Position numbers and translations under genes: made by a program. DNA of 64,000 bases from Papilionanthe hookeriana x Papilionanthe teres (Eukaryota > Streptophyta > Magnoliopsida > Asparagales > Orchidaceae), in the NCBI GenBank assembly GCA_022702705.1, contig CM040427.1, positions 14,593,625 to 14,657,624 of the forward strand, written 5' to 3'. Each line of letters starts with the position of its first letter. Positions within the stretch are counted from its first letter, which is position 1. The notes under the pieces were generated by a model, which saw only the letters and a program-made list of their open reading frames with translations, made no database searches and was not told where the DNA came from. Positions 52,801-61,269 of the stretch are shown here, piece by piece.

Positions 52801-55800
52801 GATCAATTGGAGTGAGCTCTCCGTATACCAATTTACCGTCCAAGATGTCAATAGGGTCCCTTGGCCCAGAACCTCTGGGGACATGACTGAGAGCCTCTGG
52901 GAGGAGTCTGGCGGAAAAGAGAAAGAGTAGGTGGCAGCCGTGGCGGTGGTAAAAGTCGGGGAAAAGTGACCCAATGCGTAGAAGCACCTTGGGAGAGATG
53001 ATCCTGCCGTATAACTGAGGAAACCCTCAGGAAAGCTCGGTGCCGGTAGGAGAAATCACCTTTGTTCTGCCCTTCAATTTTTCCCTTTCACTTCTTTTTT
53101 TTTTTGAACACTTGAATGGCTGCAGGGACCTCAGATGTGTTCTGAGAGACTCTGTCTAGAACTTTGAAGTTTCAGGCGTCGACCCTACATTGATCCGAGG
53201 GAGAGGGATGCCGCACAACACTTGTCTCCCTTGCGGGTCGTTCTATTCTCTGGAGGAGATGCTAGTTTCAAGGATGAACCTTTGGAGAAGGCTAATCGGG
53301 ACCCAAATAGGAAGATGCCTGTAGAGGAGGAATCAACACCACCCCCACTATCATCAAAAGATGAGAAAATGCCTCCGGGGTGGATCGCCTAGTTGGATGG
53401 CTCTAGCAACGTCTACAGGAGCTCGGGTGGAGGGGTAGGAGGTTTCTGATGGTGGACACCCAATGGGATTGGTTCACCGGTCTTCCTCCTAGGAAGTTGA
53501 CTGACCTCCCCGGTCACCTAATAGAGGTGATGCGGTCGAATAGTTTGAACTCAGTGTTGGCAGGTTTGTCCTACTTGGCTTTATGTGAGACTTCTGACCG
53601 GCAATGCCTTGACCCTCTCTGTCTCCCACTACTTGGCAAAAGCCTTGATGTATGAGGAGCAGAAAAGGAAAGCCGCAAGCCAGATGATGGACAAAATATT
53701 CGAGGGTAAGAGGAAGGCAGAACTGGAGCTCCTGGTTCTGCAGAAGAAATTAAAAGATTCGACCTTGGCCTGGGAGGCTAAGGCTGAGGAATACGAATAA
53801 ACCATTGCCTCCTTAACCGCGAGGAACTAGGAGTTGGAAACCTAGGTGTCGGAAATGTTCCGAGAGGCGACCACGTGGTGTCACTCTCGGACCAGATCCA
53901 GCTAGTTCTTGTTATCGCTGCCGAACGTTTCGCGAAGTATGGCCTGGTAGACCGGAAGTGGGGCGATATCAACAATTTAGCCTCTTAACGAATTTTGATG
54001 ACGGTGAGGTGGATAAGCTTGGAGGGGACAAAACTGACAGCGGCGGTGGACCTGCAACTGTTTAAGTTGTTGCATATATTTATTATTTTTATTTTCCCTT
54101 TTTTCTTTGAAGAATTTTTTGACACCGTTCATCCACGGTGGGATGATCAGCATTCATGTATACCAAAACATTGTATATATTTTTAAGAATGTGAATGAAA
54201 ATTCTAAATGCATCTTATCCATTCTTCATCTTGTTTATCTTTTCCATTTCACTAGGTTGCGCTTCCCCGTGTGGAATAATTTATGGACACTTGAACGAAT
54301 GGTTGTGTCGTGACTACTTATCCTTTAACCGCGCTCCCGGCCGCATCGTTTCGCCTTTAGACTGTGGTTTCTGAAGTTAGGCCGGACTGGATTATCGCAC
54401 TGCTGCGGTCTTATCAGTTTTCAATTTGCTCCAAACTGAGCGATCTTGGCGACACGGTTGGTATTTTTCAGCATTTATGCTAGACTGGTCGATCTTAGCA
54501 CCAAAGTCTGTTGATCCTCAGTTTGTGCTCAGTCGGGCGATCTTAGTGTCACGACCAACGGTCTTCAATTTTGTTCATTCGGGCGATCTTGGAGTTACGA
54601 CTGACAATCTTCAATTCTTGCTCAGTTGGTCGACCTTGGCTCCACAGCTGACAGTTTTCAATTCATGCTCGGTCGGATGATCTTAGCGCCACAATTGTCA
54701 GTCTTCCTAGCTTTTGGTCAGATGTGCCGCTGATTTCATAGTTTTTACTAGTTTTCCGAGAATTTTTTAACCTAAAAGTTTCAAGTCTTCAGTTAGTTGA
54801 TGCTCGATAATTTCATGTGCATTTTTAGAGTTTCAGTATGCAAAAAAAGAAAATAATAATGTAACAAAGTATTTTTTATTCATGATTGCCCTTATGGAAT
54901 ACAAAATGTTCATGGAAATTTTTTTTTCAGATCATTCCCTGCATAGGTCCTTAGCCTGTATGCCACGAGCCCTGTCTGGCGGTCGATGATGTAGAGCTCG
55001 CTCAACATTTGATCCAATTTTTCTAGTGCTTGTCCTCGTGCTGCGGGATCAACCTTTTTTAGCACTAGGGTTTCGGAGAGAAGATCCATTCTCGGACACG
55101 CTGATTGTAATATATAGCGGCTCTCCTCTTGACCTCTTCTTGTTGCAGGGCCGCTTGTGATTGGGCTTCTTCTGCAAGGTCGATCTTAAGCATCACTCCC
55201 TCATTGTTTGCTTCCAGCCATTCTGGGAGATTCTTTATCGAACGCCGTAGCCATAAGGGCTTTTTGGCTGTGATAGTTGTACTCGGCCAAGTACATGACC
55301 CCCGTTCCGTGTGATAGCATGAATGCAGTTTGGTCGGTTGTGGTTGACGGAGCTGTGCAAATGACCCACAACAATGATGGGAGGACCTCCGTCCAGTTGC
55401 CTTTCGCACCCTCCACCTTTTTCTCAATAAGTTCAGAATGATTTATTGGCTCCCTCGGCCTGGCCATCGGTAACTTTCTTGTCCGCAAATTGCATCTCGT
55501 TATATGTGATGATAATCAGTGGTAGGCCATAGTGGCAGATCAAGTAGGTCTAGATGAAGTTTTGGACGACGTTCACTGTGATCTGGGTGAGGGCTTTTAC
55601 CTCGATCCTTTTTGAAAAGTAATCCACTGCTACCAAGAGAAAAGCGACACTGTCCTTTGGAAGGTGTGAATGGCCCCAAAATGTCCAGACCCAAAATAAT
55701 AAAGGGCTATGGGCTAGTGATTGGTTGTAATTTGTGAGCAGGCTGATGCTGTAACGGACCATATTTCTGGCACTGTTCACACTTAATGAATACTTCGACG

Positions 55801-58800
55801 TCTTTCACTAACGTGAGCCAAAAGTATCCTTGTTGCTAGACTCAATGCGCCAACTTCTTTCCTCCAGAAAGCATTCCCTGGAGTGAATGTCTCGGAGGTT
55901 GTCCTCTGTCTCACTTTCCTCTATGCTCCACAAGTAAATTGATGTTGACAATTTTTGAAAGAGCATTCCCACCATCAGCAAGTACTACGCGGCTGTGCAC
56001 TTGAATCTTCTAAGATTTGTGACTTCTTCCGAGACATTCCCCGTTTCCAAGTACTTGACGTATTGCTCCATCCAGCTTTTGGCCTGTTCATCCTCCATCG
56101 CCATAGACTTGGGTTCCTTGATGACTAGCTGGTGAAGTATTTGTGGCTCTCTGTTTCCCAAGTGGACACATCAGAATAGAAAGCTGGCTAGTCGATTTTC
56201 TTCTTTGCAAATGTGTTCGATCCGGAACTGTGCATATTTTCAGATCTCCACTTTAGCTTTGTTAAGTTAATTCATCATTGATTTATCTCTGTCCTCAAAT
56301 TCTCCGTTTATTTGGTTCATTACGAGTGTGAATCTGATTTTGCTAGTAGGATCCGGGCTCCCATCTCATAAGCTAGGCATAGGCCGACGATCAGAGCTCT
56401 GAACTTGTACTGATTGTTTGTCACCTCAAATTCTACCACTCTCAAATGGTGCATGTGCTCTTTTGTGGGGCTGCTCAAAGTGAGCCCAAGCCTTCACTTT
56501 TATTTGAGGCGTCGCCCACATACAAGACCCACTTCTATTGCCCGCTTTGAATTTATTCAGCTGGGTTCCCCTGTTCCGATAAATTTGTCAGGAAATCTGC
56601 GATGGCCTGAGCTTTTATAATTTTTCGAGGAACATAAGTGATATCGAACTCGCTTTGTTCCATTCCCTACTTGAGTAGCCGACCAGAATGTTTTGGCTGG
56701 GTGAGCATTGACTTAAGCAGGTGATCCTTGATTACTGATTAGATGCGTCTTGAAGTAGGGACGTAACCTGCAAGATGACACAATTAGAGCAAATGTTAGT
56801 TTCTCCATAATTTGGTACCTGACCTTCGCCCCTCGGAGAATGCAGCTAGTGTAGTAGACCGGGAATTGCCTTCCCGACTTCTTCCTGACCAGCACGGAAC
56901 TGAGTGCTTCAGCTCCCACCCCTTGGTACAAAAAGAGCTCTTCATTCGGCTTCGGGCTTTGGAGGAGTGTTGGTGAAACTAAAGCATCCTTAAGGCTCTG
57001 GAAAGTCTGTTGGCACTCATCTGTCCATCAAAAACTTTCGGCTTTTCAGAGAATTTAAAGAATGTGACGTACTTGTCACTCGATCTCAAGGTAAACCATT
57101 TTAGAGCTGCGATTCAGCCTGTTAACTTTTGCAACTCTCGGGTACTCCATGGGGGTGGCATATCGATCAACACTTGGATCTTGTTGGGGTTCGCTTTTAT
57201 GCCCTCGGGGGTCAGGAGGTAACCTAAGAACTTGCCGGTTGAGGCTTCGAACGTGTATTTTAAGGCTTCAACCTCATATCAAATTTTCTTAAAGTTCAAA
57301 AAATTTCTCTCAGGTCTCTTATGTGTTGTTCTGCAATTCAGACCTTTTATTCTTAAAAATTAAATCCATTAAATGCTGGTACATATCCTCAATGTTCTTA
57401 AGCCCGAATGATATTACACCATAACAGTATACACCATCAACAGTATTGAAAACGGTTTTTCAGCTTCCGCCGAGTGCATTCTGATCTGGTAATAGCTGGA
57501 GATAACATCTAGGAAGCTCATCACTGCGCATCCTATACTATGTCCAACAGAGCGTCGATCCTCAGAAGCCAGATGCAGTCCTTCTGGTAGGCAGCATTTA
57601 AATTGATGAAGTCGATGCACATGCGCCACTTCCCATCGGCCTTTTTGACCATGACGACATTCGAAATCCAGCTGGGGTACTGGACCTCTTGGTTGTACCT
57701 TATCTCTTGCAACTTCAACATCTCCTTGATGAGCCCAACCAGTGCGGTCACTGAGCTCCATGCATTCTGTCTAATCCGCCTAACTGTGGGGCTCACGTGC
57801 TCACGTTCAACCTTTGGCAGGCAACATCAAAGGGTACCCTAGGCATCTCCACAGCAGACTAGGCGAATACATCGCGGTGGTCGTAAATGGTTTGAATTCG
57901 AAGTTTTGGGTGTTCTGCATCAAAACTATCACTTATTATGAAAGTTTTACCTGGTTCGTTTTGTCAACTGGAACCTCTATGGTTGCCTCACTGGTCTCGA
58001 GGTCGTCCTCCTTCCGGTTCTATAAGTCGAGTGGCTCTTGCTTCACACTTCCGACCGCCTGGAGGTAGCATACTCCTAACTGCTCTAGGTCTCCATTGAT
58101 GGTAATTATTTTGCCATCTTTCGCGAACTTGACTGCAATGTGGCAGGTAGACACCACGACTCTAAAGCGGTTTAACAGTGGGCGGCCAAAGATGACATTG
58201 TATGTTAGGGGCGAGTCTACGATTAGGAAATCCTCCGTCTCTGTGTACTGCTTCTCTTCTTTGCCCAAAAATCCTCCTTCTATGATCAGGAAATCCTCCG
58301 TCTCTGTGTATTGCTTCTCTTCTTTGCCCCAGATAACAGCCGATGGTATCACACCTAGCGCTTTCTTTCTTTCGCTTAAAAAGCCAAAAAGTGGGTCGGC
58401 CGGCGCTACCATAGGGTCGGCCCGTAGACTAAGCTTGTTGAACATTGTTTTGAACAAAATGTTAGTGGAGCTGCCAGTGTCGGTGAGGATATCCCGATAT
58501 GTAAATTACTAATTATCCCTGTAGCGACTATAGATTCGTTGTAGGGTTTTTCCTGTTGGTGAAGATTATTGTCTGTGAATATGATGGGAGGACAGCCTCC
58601 TCTGTATGGATGTAAGGTTGCATAGCTCGCCTGTCCTGGTCCTCTTCTGGGAGCTTCATCGGGGGCATCCGTACCCCCAGGCAGAGTCTATATCTGTCAC
58701 CTTAGTATGCCCTACTCATTGCCTTTCTCTCTGTGTGGATTCGACACCATCTTGGTTTGATAACTGCTCTACAATCGGGGTTCTCGTCCCCTGGCTTCTT

Positions 58801-59440
58801 CTTTGCATGTGTTCCTTGGTGTACCATCTTGGAGGAAAGACATTGTCTATTGTTCTTTGGTTGCTCTCTTCTCTCTATGGTCACTGCGCTTTTCTTCTTG
58901 TCGACGACATGGCTTCACGCTCACCGGACCTTTTAAGATGTTGAATCCAAATATGTCCGGAAGGCCTGCCTTAGAAATGGATCGTTGTAAGGGTGGTAGA
59001 GAGAGATGGGAGAGCACAACAATGAATGATAATTTTGCATAACCTTTATTCATGAAATGGATCTCTTATTATAAAAATGGGTCGTTGTATATTTACACGC
59101 TGTACCCCTAAAGTATATTAGTAAGATGGTGGTATTGTGGTATTCTAGTCCATACATGAATATTACCCATGGGACTCATGATTGTGGTCGGGCTGCCATG
59201 AGGCCGGTCGGCTGTTTGTTGAAGGTTTACATCAATTGCCTTGGAACTGGAGGATCTGTTTCCCTTCTTTTATTTACTTCTCGTTCGTTTGAGATGTTCC
59301 GACCTCCTGGTACGTGGGACTGGCTGATTGAGCATGCAGTCTTGGGTCGTCCTAGCTAGATCCAACTAGGCCACGTCACGTGCTGGGTCATTCACAAGAT
59401 GTCTTTGCTATTCGTGCTGACATATTTTGACGTGTGTGTG

Positions 59441-59491
<51 letters not shown>

Positions 59492-60271
59492 TTATGTTTG
59501 AAGGAGAGAATGTGCTCAATTATTTCTTATGTTTCTTGATTCTTCTGAAGCTAACTTCATCTTCATGACCAATGCATTTTGCTGGCCTCAATCTTCCATT
59601 TTGGATCCCATCCTTAAGATTTTTACTTCTTCTTCTTCTTCTTCTTCTGCTAGAAGTCCATATTTTATTATATTCAATCATACTTATGATTGTTGATTCC
59701 CTCAAAGCTAAATTTATTGGAACTGTGCTTTTGCAGGCTTCAATCTTTCATTTTGGATCCATAAGCTTGATAGCTGAACCATGCCGTTCAGCGCATGTGA
59801 CAGCCATGCAAGAGGCCAAGAAGGCTGGCGCCCTCCTATCCTATGACCCAAACCTTAGGCTTGCATTGTGGCCATCGGCAGATGAAGCTATGACTCAGAT
59901 GATGAGCATCTGGGATCAGGTAAACATTGTTAAGATCAGCGATACTGAACTCGAGTTCCTCACAGGTAAATCCTCAGTGGAGGATGATACAGTAATGAGC
60001 TTGTGGAGACCAGCGATGAAACTCCTTGTAGTAACTTTGGGAAAGGATGGATGCAAATATTATACCAAAGTATGCACATGGACTAGCCTTTCAATTTGAG
60101 AGTTTTTACTGGTATTAATTAGCTTTTCTTATCTTGCTTTCTGTTACATGTTAGAATTTCTTGGGGACTGTTGACAGCATCAAGGTCAAGCCTGTGGACA
60201 CAACAGGAGCTGGGGATGCTTTTGTTGGAGCTATGCTACGGGGGATTGCAAAGGATCTGTCAACTTTGAAA
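49488..60271 (+). CDS. FRK: Fructokinase (pfkB/ribokinase family), exons 1-3; last exon not in window
   Basis: It phosphorylates D-fructose with ATP to fructose 6-phosphate. The lack of a transit-like N-terminus suggests the cytosolic form. Exons join 49488-49889, 59737-60069 and 60155-60271, all phase 0 with GT-AG borders, giving 284 residues. PfkB signature 1 lies around residues 41-46 (GGAPAN, followed by VSIAVSRLGG) and signature 2 at 260-266 (DTTGAGD) with the catalytic base Asp266. VTLGKDG at 233-239 and YDPNLR at 170-175 are also typical. Cytosolic plant fructokinases have roughly 320-330 residues, so about 40-45 C-terminal residues (the AITTTKKGA-type segment) are missing. They are not found up to 64000, because a CACTA element occupies the region. 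No stop or frameshift breaks the three exons. Confidence 0.93.
50254..50753 (-). mobile_element. Element H 3' LTR
   Basis: In the minus-strand sense it starts TGTACGTCAAAATT at 50753 and ends ATTGAACA at 50254, giving the TG...CA ends. A TATA candidate CTATAAATAGATGG lies on the minus strand at 50387-50400. Segments such as CCTTTATTCATGAAAT and GATGTCTTTGCNATTCGTGCT are shared with the other LTR. Confidence 0.85.
50754..51000 (-). other. Element H sequence inside the 3' LTR, noncoding
   Basis: The part at 50778-50808 (TGCTCCTTGATAGCGACAAC, then TGCGATAAGGAC) resembles both arms of the inverted repeat at 47.3-48.6 kb. No G-rich PPT is clear next to the LTR. Nothing else is recognised. Confidence 0.5.
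51000..51960 (+). pseudogene. Element H antisense segment 1 (decayed accessory ORF, tail part)
   Basis: Plus-strand pieces 51175-51393 and 51739-51948 (KVEVAAVWEKISVSCLHAEM, MFKRVSQLGYISIEVSIDNF) look like a degraded copy of the C-terminal half of the accessory ORF found again downstream. Several stops separate them. The homology call is weak and rests on position and helical composition. Confidence 0.35.
52230..53990 (+). pseudogene. Element H antisense accessory ORF (putative gypsy-type transposon domain)
   Basis: On the strand opposite to pol, a start-like ATG at 52230 (MAPRYSSKLL) leads into the 52326-52610 frame: DDLVVYVDQFRYELRLPFCS, EVRSIFNSFDIIPTQVMPNS, IAIIMTFIIYLLRIEI. This fits the plant putative gypsy-type transposon family (Transposase_28), in which a Phe-x-x-x-Leu-Arg-x-Pro-Phe segment is followed by a Pro-Asn pair. 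Further pieces (53449-53800) end in a Lys/Glu-rich coiled coil (EEQKRKAASQMMDKIFEGKR). Stops and frameshifts are common. Such extra ORFs, some antisense, are known in Tat elements; their role is unknown. Confidence 0.6.
54415..54720 (-). repeat. Minisatellite of about 46-49 bp, six imperfect units, in element H
   Basis: The core GGTCGATCTT/GGGCGATCTT recurs with starts of GATCTT-like cores at 54442, 54491, 54539, 54585, 54632 and 54678. Each is followed by a variable CACGAC-like part and TCTTCAATTNNTGCTC. It lies between the integrase end and the antisense ORF, in the element's 3' noncoding region. Confidence 0.85.
55065..55850 (-). pseudogene. Element H integrase, minus strand
   Basis: Minus-strand pieces contain LGLDILGPFTPSKGQ and VAVDYFSKRIEVKALTQI (core), and GAKGNWTEVLPSLLWVICTA, TDQTAFMLSHGTGVMYLAEY and AAIYYNQRVREWIFSPK (C-terminal part). 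Order and motifs match Tat integrases. The Glu of the DDE triad is not clearly preserved near 55470-55500. Confidence 0.85.
56460..56560 (-). pseudogene. Element H second RNase H remnant
   Basis: On the minus strand KWVLYVGDASNKSEGLGSL appears at about 56475-56535, matching the start of the Tat-specific second RNase H (usually W-x-L-Y-V-D-G-S-S-N). The catalytic Asp-Gly pair is swapped to Gly-Asp. The rest is poorly preserved. Confidence 0.65.
56600..57240 (-). pseudogene. Element H RNase H and RT thumb, minus strand
   Basis: Minus-strand reading gives GKFLGYLLTPEGIKANPNKI, then DMPPPWSTRELQKLTG, IAALKWFTLRSSDKYVTFFK, and in 56713-56931 GAEALSSVLVRKKSGRQFPV, YYTSC and EKLTFALIVSSCRLRPYFKT. 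These are standard Tat RT-RNase H landmarks. Frame changes occur throughout. Confidence 0.8.
57241..57800 (-). pseudogene. Element H reverse transcriptase, minus strand
   Basis: The pieces 57533-57796 (IRYNQEVQYPSWISNVVMVK, KADGKWRMCIDFINLNAAYQ) and 57414-57761 (VMSFLDVISSYYQIRMHSAE) hold the RT fingers and palm. The catalytic YVDD-type box is not seen in the region 57300-57410, which looks shortened, so RT is dead. Confidence 0.8.
58020..58520 (-). pseudogene. Element H protease with internal duplication, minus strand
   Basis: The minus strand carries ILTDTGSSTNILFKTMF with the protease DTGSS loop (near 58450-58490), LGVIPSAVIWGKEEKQYTET and LTYNVIFGRPLLNRFRVV. KEEKQYTETEDFLI is present twice, 21 codons apart (63-bp tandem duplication at about 58221-58346), in frame. 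The main open frame runs 58457-58020. Confidence 0.85.
58521..58938 (-). other. Remnant between element H protease and 5' LTR
   Basis: The minus strand is Lys/Arg-rich in one frame (58702-58884) and may be the last scrap of gag. I cannot identify a gag core or a primer-binding site next to the LTR. Most of gag seems deleted. Confidence 0.4.
58939..59436 (-). mobile_element. Element H 5' LTR
   Basis: This is the partner of 50254-50753: both open TGTTCAATCCAAAT / TGTTGAATCCAAAT on the plus strand and share CATGAATATTACC (50472, 59155) and TTTTGACGT near their right ends. They have visibly diverged with many substitutions, so the insertion is old. Confidence 0.85.
59443..59487. repeat. TA dinucleotide microsatellite
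   Basis: About twenty TA units immediately follow the H LTR. Expansion here may have destroyed the right copy of the target duplication; the left flank (50244-50253) is also TA-rich. Confidence 0.95.
59575..59610 (+). repeat. Decayed copy of the intron 1/exon 2 border
   Basis: TTTTGCTGGCCTCAATCTTC and CATTTTGGATCCC match TTTTGCAGGCTTCAATCTTT and CATTTTGGATCCA at 59729-59761, about 154 bases downstream. The acceptor AG is changed to TG in the copy, so it should not splice. Confidence 0.75.
59737..60069 (+). CDS. FRK: Fructokinase exon 2 (residues 135-245)
   Basis: It begins ASIFHFGSISLIAEPCRSAH, contains YDPNLRLALWPS, ISDTELEFLTG and VTLGKDGCKYYTK, and ends at the GT donor 60070. One uninterrupted frame of 111 codons. 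Confidence 0.93.
60155..60271 (+). CDS. FRK: Fructokinase exon 3 (residues 246-284)
   Basis: The acceptor ACATGTTAG/AA precedes NFLGTVDSIKVKPVDTTGAG, then DAFVGAMLRGIAKDLSTLK and the GTGAGC donor at 60272. It carries the catalytic GAGD. The frame stays open into the next exon, which lies outside or beyond the transposon. Confidence 0.92.
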
Positions 60272-60897
60272 GTGAGCCATTTTTTTTCTTTTTTATTATT
60301 ATCCCTTATTTTCTATGATTTTAGGTTCTATTTTTAAACTCAAGTTAAGAATCTTACTTGTTTAAGACAAGTAATCTTATCAGGCCAACCACTGTTTTTC
60401 GTGGTTAGAGTTAGGAAAGTGAAATAATAATGGAATTAAAGTAGGACTAGTTGCACCAGCAGTTACGTTGGATTTCATCCCAAAAGCTTAAGCATTTGAG
60501 TGAGTCAACTACTTGGTATTTTTATAACCACGTTATATTGATCTTTCGAGGTGGAGCTAAGACCAAGTCTCTCATAGCTTGACACTTAAGGCATTATTTA
60601 TTATTAATTTCTAGCATGAATTTGATGAATTTTGCTATTTTTTAAATAGGGGGTGTTTGCTTAAACTGAGATTCTTACAAGGCAAATTACTTATTCTATG
60701 AGCTTAAGATGTGATATAGTTTCTTTTTCGATAATGCTTCCCCAAAATAAATATACATATTGATGAGATAATACATAAATTAATAATCTTTATGAATCTT
60801 CAAATTTAATTCGGTAAAAACATAATATTCTATTTCGATAAAATATTTTTGATTTAGAGTAAAGCCTTGGCCTAATAGTTGATACACCTTAATATCT
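60272..60897 (+). other. Fructokinase intron 3, proximal part
   Basis: It begins with the GTGAGCC donor and is AT-rich without coding potential. It ends at the putative CACTA terminus at 60898. Confidence 0.75.
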
Positions 60898-61260
60898 CAG
60901 TACAAGATTTATGTTGATTAGCGTTCGATAAACCCGATGCTAATCAAGGAAAGACGCTAAATGGTATTAGTGTCAAATTTGCGCTAGAAATAATTTTGCC
61001 GTTAAAACAGGGGTCGTTAATTTAATTAGCGTCGCAAATGTCCGACACAAATATTTTGCATCAGAATTAACATCTATAAATATCGTCGTTAACTAGTTTC
61101 ATGGGATCTAGGGTCGACACAAGATTTAGCATTGAATTCGCTTCGACTTATGTCTGACGCTAATATGCGCCGAAAATGCATCGGCTAGTATCAAATTGCA
61201 TCGTTAGAAGTATGATGAATAGCGTCGAACTTTCCGACATTATTCCAATGCAAACCTGTA
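60898..61260. repeat. CACTA subterminal repeats with GCGTCG/CGACGC motifs
   Basis: Many short direct and inverted units such as TAGCGTCG, TCCGACAC, GACGCTAA, AGCGTCGAA and TTCCGACATT are packed here. Such subterminal arrays are where CACTA accessory protein binds. An A-run follows at 61261-61280. Confidence 0.7.
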
Positions 61261-61269
61261 ACAAAAAAA

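Larger units (their letters stand above)
50254..59436 (-). mobile_element. Element H: Tat-lineage Ty3/gypsy retrotransposon in fructokinase intron 1
   Basis: Direct repeats of about 500 bases bound the element (50254-50753 and 58939-59436). Pol is on the minus strand in the order protease (58457-58020), RT (57796-57200), RNase H (57000-56600), second RNase H (about 56540-56480) and integrase (55850-55065). The 3' region contains a minisatellite and an antisense (plus-strand) ORF. The second RNase H and the antisense ORF place it in Tat. Gag is essentially absent: only about 480 bases separate the 5' LTR and protease. It is non-autonomous and decayed. Orientation is opposite to the host gene. 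Confidence 0.85.
49890..59736 (+). other. Fructokinase intron 1 (9.85 kb) containing retrotransposon H
   Basis: The donor is AAGA/GTATTT at 49889-49895 and the acceptor TTTTGCAG/GC at 59729-59738. Without element H (50254-59436) the intron would be about 660 bases. The remaining native parts are 49890-50253 and 59437-59736; the latter holds a TA microsatellite, a TTC repeat (59627-59648) and a copy of the exon 2 border. Confidence 0.88.

Noticed and set aside
58606..59053. Several overlapping plus-strand ORFs near the H 5' LTR
   Set aside because: They overlap each other in different frames, oppose the element's direction and show no motif.
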